DNA of 44,225 bases from an uncultured Myxococcales bacterium (GTDB taxonomy: Bacteria > Myxococcota_A > Polyangia > Polyangiales > Polyangiaceae). Positions 25,988 to 34,815 of this stretch are shown here, piece after piece. How positions within the stretch are numbered: position 1 is the first letter of the stretch; each line of letters begins with the position of its first letter. A model generated the notes under the pieces. That model searched no databases, was not told where the DNA came from, and was given only the letters and a program-made list of their open reading frames with translations. The stretch is from assembly GCA_937949945.1 (NCBI GenBank), contig CALFEQ010000010.1:1-44225 (forward strand), written 5' to 3'. The translations under genes were made by a program, and so were the position numbers.

Positions 25988-28309
25988 GTGCTTCGACCGC
26001 TCCGGCCCTACTCGATCGGTGCCGTCGTCGTCACCGTCGCGCTCGGCGCGATCGGCTTTCTGCCGCTGTTCGGCGGGCCCGGGTACGAGCACGCGCTCGC
26101 GACGGGGCTCGTCGCGCCTTCCGCTGCGGCCATCGCCACCGCGATCGACGTCGCGCGCGGCGGTTCGAAGTCGCCTCTCGCGTCCGTCGGGCGCGGCGTC
26201 GCCGCGGGGCTCGCGTTCGCGGCGCTCGCGCTCCTGACGGCGCTGCTCCACGCCGTGCGCGTCGGCATCTGCGAGCTCTGGGGCGCCCTGCTCCACTTCG
26301 CGCTCACGGCGGGCGCGGGCACCGTGATGGGAGGCGCTTGGGGCGCGGCATCCGGGGAGCTCGTGCACGTGCTCGTTCGTCGCCGCGGGCTGCGCCGCGT
26401 TCGCCTCGTCGCGGCGCTCGCAGCGCTCGCGGCGCCGGTCGGCGGCGTCGTCGTCAGCGTGTACCGCTTCTGGTCGTCGCCGATGATCTTCGCGTTCGAT
26501 CCGTTCGTCGGTTACTTCAGCGGCACGCTCTACGACACGATCATCGACCCGGGGACGGCGATCCTCACGTACCGTCTCGGCTCGCTCGCGACGCTCGCGG
26601 CCCTCGCGCTCTTCGCCTCGATCCTCGAGCGTCACGACGACCGGCCCTTCGGGCTCGTGCTCGATCTGCGGACGGCGGCGACGCGCGCGCGCGGCGCGAT
26701 CGGGCTCGCCGCGGGGCTCGCGAGCCTGGGGCTCGTGCTCTCCGGCGCGCGGCTCGGGCACTTCAGCACCACGGCTTCGATCAAGGCGGATCTCGGCGCG
26801 GAGAAGCACGGGCCTCGCTGCGACGTCGTCTATCCGGCGACGACGCGCGAGCAGGAGGCCAACCTGCTGCTCCAGGACTGCGAAGAGCAGCTCGCCGCGG
26901 TCGAGGAGCGGCTCGGGATCCGCGGGCCCGAGCGGATCACCGCCTTCTTCTTCCGTGACGAGCACGACAAGAAGCGCCTGATGGGCGCCGCGCACACGTA
27001 CATCGCGAAGCCGTGGCGCGAGGAGGTCTATCTGCAGGTCGCGTCGTACCCGCATCCGGTGCTCGGTCACGAGATCGCCCACGTCGTCGCGGGGCGCTTC
27101 GGACGCGGCCCGTTCCGCATCGCCGGAGCCGCGCTCGGGCTCTTCCCGAACCCCGGGCTCATCGAGGGCGTCGCCGTGGCCGCGTCGCCGGACGACGACG
27201 ACCTGACCGACGCGCAGTGGGCGCACGCGATGATGAAGATCGGGATCCTCCCGCGGATGGAGCGCGTGTTCTCGCTGGGCTTCTTCGGAGACGCGTCGGC
27301 GAAGAGCTACACGCTCGCGGGCGCGTTCATCGGGTGGATCGCCGAGGAGTGGGGCATGGACCGCGTCGGCCTCTGGTACGGAGGCGCCGACGTCCACGCG
27401 CTGACGGGCAAGACGTGGCCCGAGCTCGACGCGGGCTTCCGCGCCTGGCTCGAGCGCGTGCCGCTGCCGCCCGAGGCCGAGAGCTTCGCGCGCGCGAAGT
27501 TCACGCGTCCGGGCGTCTTCGGGCGCAAGTGCCCGCACGCGGTGGACGCGATCCGACGGCAGGCCGACGTGTGTCGCGACACCCATCGCTTCGAGGAGGC
27601 CATTCGGCTCTACGAGGAGGCGCTGTCGAAGGACGCCGCCGACTTCGCCTCGCGCCACTCGCGTGCGGTCACGTTGCGGCGCCACGTCGATCGCGAGCGC
27701 GGTCGCGCGGAGCTCGAGGAGCTCGCCGCTCGAGAGGACGTTCCGCGGACGTGGCGCGATCGCGCCGAGGAGGCGCTCGCCGACGCGGACTTCATCGACG
27801 GGGCGCTCGAGGCTGCGGGCGCGCGGTACGAGAAGCTGGCCGCGCGCACGGTGGACGAGGACGCCGCACGGACGCTCGAGGTGAAGATCCTCGCCACGCG
27901 CGATCCGGCCGCGCGCGACGCCGTCCAGTCGCTCCTCCTCGGCGACGGGAAGCACGGCCCGGACATGTTCCTCGCGGGCACCGCGCTCGGGGCTTGGCGT
28001 GTCGAGGGAGAGGCGCGCTCTCCGCTCGCGAGCTACCTCGTCGGGCGCAACTTGCTCTTGCGCGGGTTCTACGAACGAGGCGCGGCGGCGCTCGACGACG
28101 CGCTCGCCGGATCGCTGCCGACGCCGCGCATCGCGCGCGAGACCCTCCGGCAGCGGGCGATCGCGGCGTGCGCGCTCGGCGATCGCGCCGCCCTCGAGCG
28201 GGTCGAGGCGGTCATCCAGGGGCCCGACGATCCGTTCGTGGGAGCGTCCGGCGGGCGCCGGGAGGCGACGCTGCGGATGATCGCGCGCTGCGCTCGCCGA
28301 CCGACGTGA
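25988..28309 (+). CDS. Multi-pass membrane gluzincin-like metallopeptidase with TPR region
   Basis: 773 residues from a GTG start. Residues 1-250 hold about seven hydrophobic helices ('YSIGAVVVTVALGAIGFLP', 'LATLAALALFASILERH'). A peptidase-MA-like domain follows: HEIAH at 361-365 with probable third ligand Glu393 in 'LIEGVAVA', and a downstream 'FIGWIAEEWG'. The C-terminal 280 residues contain TPR-like helical pairs ('IRLYEEALSKDAADFASRHSRAV') and end in 'MIARCARRPT'. A gluzincin fused to an N-terminal membrane block and C-terminal TPRs is unusual. The active site should face the periplasm. Substrate unknown. It is followed by a hairpin at 28330-28349. Confidence 0.8.
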   Translation: MLRPLRPYSIGAVVVTVALGAIGFLPLFGGPGYEHALATGLVAPSAAAIATAIDVARGGSKSPLASVGRGVAAGLAFAALALLTALLHAVRVGICELWGALLHFALTAGAGTVMGGAWGAASGELVHVLVRRRGLRRVRLVAALAALAAPVGGVVVSVYRFWSSPMIFAFDPFVGYFSGTLYDTIIDPGTAILTYRLGSLATLAALALFASILERHDDRPFGLVLDLRTAATRARGAIGLAAGLASLGLVLSGARLGHFSTTASIKADLGAEKHGPRCDVVYPATTREQEANLLLQDCEEQLAAVEERLGIRGPERITAFFFRDEHDKKRLMGAAHTYIAKPWREEVYLQVASYPHPVLGHEIAHVVAGRFGRGPFRIAGAALGLFPNPGLIEGVAVAASPDDDDLTDAQWAHAMMKIGILPRMERVFSLGFFGDASAKSYTLAGAFIGWIAEEWGMDRVGLWYGGADVHALTGKTWPELDAGFRAWLERVPLPPEAESFARAKFTRPGVFGRKCPHAVDAIRRQADVCRDTHRFEEAIRLYEEALSKDAADFASRHSRAVTLRRHVDRERGRAELEELAAREDVPRTWRDRAEEALADADFIDGALEAAGARYEKLAARTVDEDAARTLEVKILATRDPAARDAVQSLLLGDGKHGPDMFLAGTALGAWRVEGEARSPLASYLVGRNLLLRGFYERGAAALDDALAGSLPTPRIARETLRQRAIAACALGDRAALERVEAVIQGPDDPFVGASGGRREATLRMIARCARRPT

Positions 28310-28329
28310 GGGGCGCGAGCCGGGCCGTC

Positions 28330-28349
28330 CGCACGGCCGGAGCCGTGCG
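28330..28349 (+). terminator. Terminator-like hairpin after the membrane metallopeptidase gene
   Basis: CGCACGGC (28330-28337) pairs with GCCGTGCG (28342-28349) over the tetraloop CGGA, 20 bp past the stop codon. A perfect 8-bp stem without a U-tract. Confidence 0.6.
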
Positions 28350-28404
28350 TGCACGAGCTCCCGCGCACGAGTTTGGTTTGTGAAAGTCGCCGTATCGTGC
28401 GAGT

Positions 28405-28947
28405 GTGCGGCACATGTCCACGAGGCAAGAGAGCTTTCGTCTGCTCATTCCAGGAATGCTCGCCGCCGGTCTGATCGCCGTGCTCGCCGGGGCGTGTGGT
28501 GGCGCCGAGCCGGCCAAGGACCCGGCGGTGCCGACGGCGACGGCCCCCACCGAGCCCCCGCCGGCGGAGCCGGCCGGAGCGGGCGCGCCCACGGCGGCCG
28601 CGGACACGGCCGACGCGGGACCGAGCAAGGAGGAGCAATGCACCGCCCTCCGCAACGAGGCCCAGAGCGCGCTCGACGCCGAGCGGATCGCCGTCGACAA
28701 GCTGTGCAAGAAGGACTCGGACTGCATGCCGATCAAGAGCCGCGCGTGCAACTTCGAGTGCGTGACCGCCGCCATCCCGAAGTCCGAGGAGAAGGAGTGG
28801 AACGAGACCCTCAAGAAGGTCCAGGAGGGCGCGTGCAAGCAGTGGGCGGACAACGACTGCGCGTCCGTCGTGAAGCGGGAGCCTCCGAAGTGCGTGGAGC
28901 GAAAGGTTTGGTGCGACAACGGACACTGCGCGCTCAAGGAGTCCTGA
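28405..28947 (+). CDS. Small Cys-rich lipoprotein
   Basis: 180 residues from a GTG at 28405; the ATG at 28414 (MSTRQESF) is an equally likely start. Lipobox 'LAGACGG' (Cys31), an Ala/Pro/Thr-rich linker to about residue 75, then a compact domain with Cys in pairs ('EEQCTALRNEAQ', 'DKLCKKDSDCMP', 'SRACNFECVTA', 'GACKQWADNDCAS', 'KCVERKVWCDNGHCALKES'). The 'KDSDCMPI...RACNFEC' arrangement is common in secreted myxobacterial proteins of unknown role. Its stop lies 8 bp before the start of the sulfatase-like gene, so the two are probably co-transcribed. Confidence 0.75.
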   Translation: MRHMSTRQESFRLLIPGMLAAGLIAVLAGACGGAEPAKDPAVPTATAPTEPPPAEPAGAGAPTAAADTADAGPSKEEQCTALRNEAQSALDAERIAVDKLCKKDSDCMPIKSRACNFECVTAAIPKSEEKEWNETLKKVQEGACKQWADNDCASVVKREPPKCVERKVWCDNGHCALKES

Positions 28948-28955
28948 GCGCAGGC

Positions 28956-30323
28956 GTGAACCGTGCGGGCTTGCTCGCCGTCGCTCTCTTCGCGACGACG
29001 GCGAGCTGCTCGAAGCGTGAGCCTTCGAACGCGACGACGACGTCCGACGCGGCGACGACGTCGTCGGTCGTGGCCGCCTCGGAGGCGGACGCGTCGCCGA
29101 AGGAGGCCGTCGCCGACGCGGGCGCCGCCGCCGCGCGAGGTCCGTACAACGTCATCCTCTTGACGATCGACAGCCTCCGCGCGGACATGCCGTGGGCCGG
29201 CTACGAGCGGCCCATCGCGCCTCGCCTCAGCGCGCTCCACGCGAAGTCCGTCTCGTACAAGTACGCGTACTCGACGTCGTCGTTCACCTCGAAGAGCGTG
29301 CCGGGCATGCTGACGGGGCGCTACCCCTCGGAGCTCGCCCGTACCGGCAAGTTCTTCACGAGGTACGTGCAGCGCGACCAGTTCGTGTGCACGCACCTCT
29401 CGGCCGAGGGCATCCCGTGCGTCGGCGCCCACGCGCACATGTACTTCAGCCCGGGGAACTCGGGCTTCGAGACCGGCTTTGCGATCTGGAAGATCGTCCC
29501 CGGCATCACGTTCGACTACCAGACGGATCCGTACGTCACGAGCCACAAGCTGACGCCGCTCGCGATCGAGGTGCTCGACACGGTCGCGTCGGGCAAGGCC
29601 GTCGACGCAGGCGGCCCGCCGGATCGCCCGTTCTTCGCGTGGTTCCACTACATGGATCCGCACGACGAATACCACGGGCACGAGGAGAGCCCACACTTCG
29701 GCAAGAAGAAGAGGGATCTGTACGACGAGGAGGTGTTCTACACCGACCTCTGGATCGGCAAGCTCCTCGACTGGATCGACACGCAGCCGTGGGCGAGTCG
29801 GACGGCCATCATCGTGACGGCCGATCACGGCGAGGCGTTCGGCGAGCACGGCATGTACCGCCACGCGCACGAGGTCTGGGAGGAGCTCGTGCACGTGCCG
29901 CTCTTCTTCTACGTCCCGGGCGCGGCGCCGCGTGTCATCGAGAGGCCACGCGGGCACGTCGACCTCATGCCGACGATCCTCGAGCTGCTCGGCGCCGAGA
30001 ACGTCCCCGCGCTTCCCGGCAAGAGCCTCGTCGAGGAGCTGTTCACCGGGCAAGGCGAGGATCGCGACGTCATCGTGGATCTCCCCGAGGACGACTACAA
30101 CGAGCGCCGCCGCGCGCTCATCCACGGGCGCACGAAGCTCATCGCGTTCGGCAACGACGTCCGCTTCTCGCTCTACGACCTCGAGGCCGACCCGCAGGAG
30201 AAGGAGGACCTGATTCGCAAGCGGCCCGAGCTCGCGGAGGAGATGCGAGCCCGCTACCGCGAGGCGAGCAAGCGGATCCAGGACGTCCCTCCGCGTGGAG
30301 GCGTTCGGCCCAAGAACAAGTGA
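28956..30323 (+). CDS. Sulfatase/alkaline-phosphatase superfamily lipoprotein with Thr nucleophile
   Basis: 455 residues from a GTG start; lipobox near Cys18 ('TTASCSK'). Metal-binding motifs of the superfamily are present: 'LLTIDSLRADM' and 'TADHGEAFGEHGMY', plus 'HYMDPHDEYH'. The CxPxR motif that matures to formylglycine in true sulfatases is absent: the aligned segment reads 'SFTSKSVPGMLTG', which puts Thr at the nucleophile position as in phosphoethanolamine or phosphoglycerol transferases and phosphatases. A phospho-transfer role at the cell surface is therefore more likely than sulfate release (inference). It follows the Cys-rich lipoprotein by 8 bp. Confidence 0.85.
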   Translation: MNRAGLLAVALFATTASCSKREPSNATTTSDAATTSSVVAASEADASPKEAVADAGAAAARGPYNVILLTIDSLRADMPWAGYERPIAPRLSALHAKSVSYKYAYSTSSFTSKSVPGMLTGRYPSELARTGKFFTRYVQRDQFVCTHLSAEGIPCVGAHAHMYFSPGNSGFETGFAIWKIVPGITFDYQTDPYVTSHKLTPLAIEVLDTVASGKAVDAGGPPDRPFFAWFHYMDPHDEYHGHEESPHFGKKKRDLYDEEVFYTDLWIGKLLDWIDTQPWASRTAIIVTADHGEAFGEHGMYRHAHEVWEELVHVPLFFYVPGAAPRVIERPRGHVDLMPTILELLGAENVPALPGKSLVEELFTGQGEDRDVIVDLPEDDYNERRRALIHGRTKLIAFGNDVRFSLYDLEADPQEKEDLIRKRPELAEEMRARYREASKRIQDVPPRGGVRPKNK

Positions 30324-30426
30324 CCGCTGCGATCCTGCGCCCTACGGTCGAGCTCGTTCTGCCGAGCGCCTCGCACCGTGGGGCGCGGAGCTTGCGCGCG
30401 CCGAGGCCCGTGTTATCGAGGCCGCG

Positions 30427-31428
30427 ATGTACGCTCGAGCTGCTCTCGCCACGGTCCTCTGTGCTCTCTCTCTGGCTTGCGCGTCGTGCTCCGAATCCAC
30501 GGCGGGCGGCGGCACGTCGAGCGGGTCGAGCAGCGGCGGGAGCTCCGGCGACGTCGCACCGACGGGCGACGCGGCCGTCGTCAAGCGCGCGATCGTCGCG
30601 TCGGCGATGTCGTTCGATCTCGGCGAGGAGTCGAAGGAGCTCGCGGCGAGGGCCGTCTTCGAGGCGAGCCTCCAGATGGGCGGTACGGAGGTCGTCGCCC
30701 GAGGGACGCTGACGCAGCAGGGCCAGACGGAGACGTTCGTCTACTCGCCGGAGCCCGCGGACCGCCTCGTCGTCGTCTTCACGGACGGCACGCGCGACGA
30801 GCTGTGGGTCACGGACATGCGCGGCGACTTCACGGGCGGTCCCGAGGACTACCTCGCGCGCGATCACGTCTTCCGCTACCGCATCGTGCAGACGGGCGGG
30901 AGGGTCGCGTTCGACGTCGAGATCGCCGACGGCGTCGTCGGCGGCGAGACCGAAGCGACGCTGAAGGGCACCTTCGAGGTCGACGGCGTCTCGTACACGG
31001 CCGACGTGCACCGCGCCGGCACGAAGAAGTCGGAGGTCGAGATCCAGTTCGCCGAGCACACGACGGAGGAGGCGCTCACGGGGACGATCACGGCCGGCTC
31101 GCTCGCCGTCCAGCTCGCGGAGACCTATCGGTACCGCTCCGTCGCCTCGAGCGGCCGTTTCCTCCACTCGATCACGCGGACGGTGAACGACACCTGGACG
31201 GAGGGCGGCTCTTCTTACGCGGCGGAGGCCGTCGTCCAGAAGCACCTCGAGAACTTCCACGCGATCGAGATCGACACGGGCACCGGCTGGAAGGCCGAGG
31301 GCACCATCACGAAGAACGGGGCGCCGATCGGCGCGCTCGGCCTCGAGAGGGCCCCGGGCGTGGTGTCGATCGTCGCGACCGTCGACGGGCAGAAGATCGT
31401 GCTCGAGTCGACGACGGTCAAACAGTGA
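30427..31428 (+). CDS. Hypothetical lipoprotein, beta-rich
   Basis: 333 residues from the ATG at 30427, chosen because it begins a lipoprotein signal (MYARAALATVLCALSLACASC, acylated Cys at 18 or 21). A Gly/Ser linker 'GGGTSSGSSSGGSSG' follows. The remainder is a run of beta strands ('QTETFVYSPEPADRLVVVFTDG', 'GGRVAFDVEIADGVVGG', 'TVDGQKIVLESTTVK') with no Cys, suggesting a large beta-sandwich or lipocalin-like sheet. No family recognised. GTTATC, 15 bp upstream of the start, is a possible -10. Confidence 0.7.
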   Translation: MYARAALATVLCALSLACASCSESTAGGGTSSGSSSGGSSGDVAPTGDAAVVKRAIVASAMSFDLGEESKELAARAVFEASLQMGGTEVVARGTLTQQGQTETFVYSPEPADRLVVVFTDGTRDELWVTDMRGDFTGGPEDYLARDHVFRYRIVQTGGRVAFDVEIADGVVGGETEATLKGTFEVDGVSYTADVHRAGTKKSEVEIQFAEHTTEEALTGTITAGSLAVQLAETYRYRSVASSGRFLHSITRTVNDTWTEGGSSYAAEAVVQKHLENFHAIEIDTGTGWKAEGTITKNGAPIGALGLERAPGVVSIVATVDGQKIVLESTTVKQ

Positions 31429-31470
31429 TGCGGCTTGCGCCGCCGGCCGCTCGGTGAGCATGCTTCGCGC

Positions 31471-34400
31471 GTGAGCGAGGCGTCGTGGATCCGTGCGATC
31501 GATCCGGAGCTCGTCGAGCGCCGGTTCGGCGCCGATGCGGTGACGGCCGCGCTCGCGCGGTCGCGCGTGTACGCGAGCGGTCCGTCGGTGGACGGCTCCA
31601 AGCTCGTCGCGTCCATCGTGGACGCGCCGGGCGAGCGACGCCTCGGCTCGCCGATGCGGGTCGCGGCGCGCATGCGCGAGGCGGACATGCTCGACGTCTC
31701 GTGCGCGTGCAAGAAGGGTCGGATCTGCGATCACGTCGTCTGGCTCTTCGTCGACGTCGCGTACCATCCGGCGCTGCGGGAGGCGCTCGTCGCGGGCCAG
31801 CCCGCCGAGGCGCTCGCGAAGGAGCTGCCCCGGCTCCGCGCCAGCGCGCTCGAGGCGCGTACGCTCGACGACCGCCTCGCCGCGTGGCTGCCGGCGCCGC
31901 GCTTCGACGACGGATTCGAGATCGACGTCGACGTGATCACGCTGCAAAGCCCTCCGTCGTGGACCGGCGCCGCGCGGGAGGAGGGCAGGGCGGCCGTGCT
32001 CCTCCGTCATCGCCGGCCGCCTTCGCGTGCGCTCGTCCCGGCGCGTGACGTCCTCGCGGCGCGCCTTCCGCCGAAGCACCGCCGGCTCGTGGAGCTCACC
32101 GCGCCGTTCCACCTCGATCGGGACGCGCTCGTCGCGACGCGCGGTCAGGCTTCGATCCTCGTCCACCTGCTCCGCGACGCGATCGGCATCCGCGCCGGTG
32201 ACTTCAAAGGGTACGTCCGCTTCGGGCGATCGCCCGTGAGCCCGCGCGTCGAGCGCGACGGTTCGCGGCTCGTGGCTCGCTGGTACGACGCCGACGGCGA
32301 ACGCGTGGGCGACGCCGGCGAGACGTTCCTGCTCGCAGGGCCGTTTCCGTACCTCTGGTCGCCGGCGACGCTCACGTTCCACGAGGTGGCCCCGTCGGTC
32401 GATCTCGACGCGGCGATGGGATTGCACCGTGTGCCGTCCTTGCCGTTCGAGGAGGGCTCGAGAGAGCGGGTGGGACGCGCGCTTCTCGGGCGCGGCCGCA
32501 GGCTCGGCGTCGCGTTGCCGCCGCCGGAGGACTTCGGGCTCCCGCCCCTCGAGAAGCCGTCGTTCGAGCTGCGCCTCGAAGGGACGCCGCTCGAGGTGCG
32601 CGCGACGCTCGCGGCCGTCTACACGGCCGGCAAGATCCCGCTGGAGAGCGCGCCGCCGAGCGACGGATCCGACGTCCGCACGTGCGAGGGCCGCGACGTC
32701 GACGAAGAGGACGCCGCGCTCGCGCTCGTACGCGCCGCGGGCTTCCGATCCGAGGACGAGGCGCTCGTCGCCCGGGACGACGACGCCGTCGGGTTCTGGA
32801 AAGAGGGCCTCGCCAAGCTCCGCGCCTCGGAGTCGCCGCGCTTCGAGGTCCTCGTCACGGACGCTCTCGCCCGGACGAGGATCGGTCCCCCCGCCGCGGT
32901 CGACGTCCGCGTGACGGCGTCGGCGGGATGGCTCGACGTCGAGCTCGAGTTCCGCGCCGGTGCGCTGACGGTCGAGATCGCGCGCATGCACGCGGCCCTC
33001 GCCGAGGGGCGTCGCTGGGTCGTGCTCTCGGACGGATCGCTCTCGAAGATCACCTCCGAGCTCGCCCTCCTGCTCGGTGAGATCGCGCCGGGGCGAGCGC
33101 TGGAGGAGCGGATGCGGCTGCCGCCTCATCAGCTCGGCCGTGTCGCGCGCTGGATCGAGCTCGCGGAGCGCGGCTCGCCGAGCGCCGAGCCGGCGTCGCG
33201 CGTGACGCTCGACGCGCGCGCGAGAGCGCTGCGCGAGCGGCTTCGTGATCTCGCCGCGCGGCCGGAGCCACGGCTGCCGTCGGGGCTCCAGGCAACGTTG
33301 CGTCCGTATCAGCGCGCCGGCCTCGCGTGGTTGCAGCTCTTGCGCGAGCTGGGGGCCGGCGGGCTCCTCGCCGACGACATGGGCCTCGGCAAGACGCTCA
33401 TGACGCTCGCGTTCCTCGCGCGCTGGAAGGAAGAGGAGGGGACGGGGGCGCCGGCGCTCGTCGTGTGCCCGACGTCGCTCGTCGGCAACTGGCTCCGCGA
33501 GGCCGCTCGCTTCACGCCGGACCTCGGGGTCGCCGCTTGGACGGGCACGAGCCGCGCGAGCGAGGCGCTCGAACGGCACGATCTCGTCGTGACGACGTAC
33601 GGCCTGCTCCGGCGGGAGGTCGATCGCCTCGTACGGACGCGGTTCCGTGCGGTGGTGCTCGACGAGGCGCAGAACGTGAAGAACCCGGCGGCCGAGACGT
33701 CGCGCGCGGCGCGCGCCCTCGACGCCGAGATGCGCATCGCCCTGACGGGCACGCCGGTGGAAAACAGGCTCGGCGAGCTGTGGTCGCTGATGACGTTCGC
33801 GAACCCGGGAATGCTCGGCACGCTACGGGACTTCGAGGAGCGCTGGGCGCGGCCGATCGCGACGAGGCCGGACAGCGAGCTCGCCGCCGAGCTCCGCGCG
33901 GTCGTGCGGCCGTTCATCCTGAGGAGAACGAAGGCCGAGGTGCTGCTCGACCTGCCTCCGAAGACGGAGGTCGAGCGGCCGTGCGTGCTCGGCGTGCGCC
34001 AGCGAAGACTCTACGACGCGCTCGCCCTCGCGCTGCGGAAGGCCGTGGCGCGCGACCTCAGGCGACGCGACGGCGCACGCGCCAGGCTCTCCGCTTTGAC
34101 CGCGATCCTCCGGCTTCGCCAGATGGCGTGCGACCCCCGGCTCGTCGACCCCGACGTGCCCGCCTGGGACAGCGCCAAGCGCGCCGTGTTCCTCGACCTC
34201 GTGCGAGAGCTCGTCGCCGAGGAGCGCCGCGCGCTCGTCTTCTCGCAGTTCGTCGAGCTCCTCGCCCTCTGGCGGCAGGACCTCGACGCGGCGAAGGTTC
34301 CGTACGAGTACCTCGATGGCACCACGAAGGACCGGGACGCCGTCGTCGAGCGTTTCCAGTCGGGCAGCGCCCCCCTCTTCCTCGTGTCGCTCAAGGCGGG

Positions 34401-34731
34401 CGGCGCCGGGCTCAACCTCACGGCCGCCGACACGGTCATCCACTGCGATCCCTGGTGGAACCCCGCGGCCGAGGATCAAGCGACCGACCGCGCGCACCGC
34501 ATCGGTCAGACGCGTCCGGTGACGGTCGTGCGCCTCGTCGCGCGTGGAACGATCGAGGACAAGATCGCGCTCCTCAAGCAGCACAAGCGCGAGCTCGTGG
34601 ATGCGGTCATCGGTCATGACGCGGGCGCGCTCGGCGGGCTCACCGACGAGGACATCCACACGTTGCTCGGCGACGTCGAAGGTGAAGTCGACGCCGACGT
34701 GGACGGACATGTCGGCGAACGCTCGAGCTGA
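31471..34731 (+). CDS. SWIM-domain SNF2-family DNA-dependent ATPase
   Basis: 1086 residues from the GTG at 31471 ('VSEASWIRAIDPELVERRF'). A SWIM zinc finger (Cys78, Cys80, Cys86, His88; CxCx5CxH) is followed by a long region of unknown fold. The SNF2 helicase core has motif I 'DDMGLGKT' at 635-642, motif II DEAQ at 731-734 and 'LTGTPVENRL', then the C-terminal RecA domain with 'FSQFVELLALW', 'LVSLKAGGAGLNL' and motif VI 'QATDRAHRIGQTRPV'. Such proteins remodel protein-DNA or RNA polymerase complexes; the bacterial role of SWIM-SNF2 proteins is poorly known. No methylase, nuclease or other defence gene adjoins it, so a defence role is not supported here. Confidence 0.92.
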   Translation: MSEASWIRAIDPELVERRFGADAVTAALARSRVYASGPSVDGSKLVASIVDAPGERRLGSPMRVAARMREADMLDVSCACKKGRICDHVVWLFVDVAYHPALREALVAGQPAEALAKELPRLRASALEARTLDDRLAAWLPAPRFDDGFEIDVDVITLQSPPSWTGAAREEGRAAVLLRHRRPPSRALVPARDVLAARLPPKHRRLVELTAPFHLDRDALVATRGQASILVHLLRDAIGIRAGDFKGYVRFGRSPVSPRVERDGSRLVARWYDADGERVGDAGETFLLAGPFPYLWSPATLTFHEVAPSVDLDAAMGLHRVPSLPFEEGSRERVGRALLGRGRRLGVALPPPEDFGLPPLEKPSFELRLEGTPLEVRATLAAVYTAGKIPLESAPPSDGSDVRTCEGRDVDEEDAALALVRAAGFRSEDEALVARDDDAVGFWKEGLAKLRASESPRFEVLVTDALARTRIGPPAAVDVRVTASAGWLDVELEFRAGALTVEIARMHAALAEGRRWVVLSDGSLSKITSELALLLGEIAPGRALEERMRLPPHQLGRVARWIELAERGSPSAEPASRVTLDARARALRERLRDLAARPEPRLPSGLQATLRPYQRAGLAWLQLLRELGAGGLLADDMGLGKTLMTLAFLARWKEEEGTGAPALVVCPTSLVGNWLREAARFTPDLGVAAWTGTSRASEALERHDLVVTTYGLLRREVDRLVRTRFRAVVLDEAQNVKNPAAETSRAARALDAEMRIALTGTPVENRLGELWSLMTFANPGMLGTLRDFEERWARPIATRPDSELAAELRAVVRPFILRRTKAEVLLDLPPKTEVERPCVLGVRQRRLYDALALALRKAVARDLRRRDGARARLSALTAILRLRQMACDPRLVDPDVPAWDSAKRAVFLDLVRELVAEERRALVFSQFVELLALWRQDLDAAKVPYEYLDGTTKDRDAVVERFQSGSAPLFLVSLKAGGAGLNLTAADTVIHCDPWWNPAAEDQATDRAHRIGQTRPVTVVRLVARGTIEDKIALLKQHKRELVDAVIGHDAGALGGLTDEDIHTLLGDVEGEVDADVDGHVGERSS

Positions 34732-34815
34732 CGCGAGCACGACCTCCGCGTGACCCGAGCCGGCACGCTCGCTGCTTCTGCGACGGGGCGAGACCCACCG
34801 CGGAAGGAGCCCATC

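Noticed and set aside
30139..33579. 1146-residue open frame antisense to the sulfatase-like and SNF2 genes
   Set aside because: Composition typical of antisense frames; the plus-strand genes have complete motif sets.
31471..34731. Phage-defence island around the SNF2 gene
   Set aside because: No methylase, nuclease, phospholipase D or other partner adjoins it.
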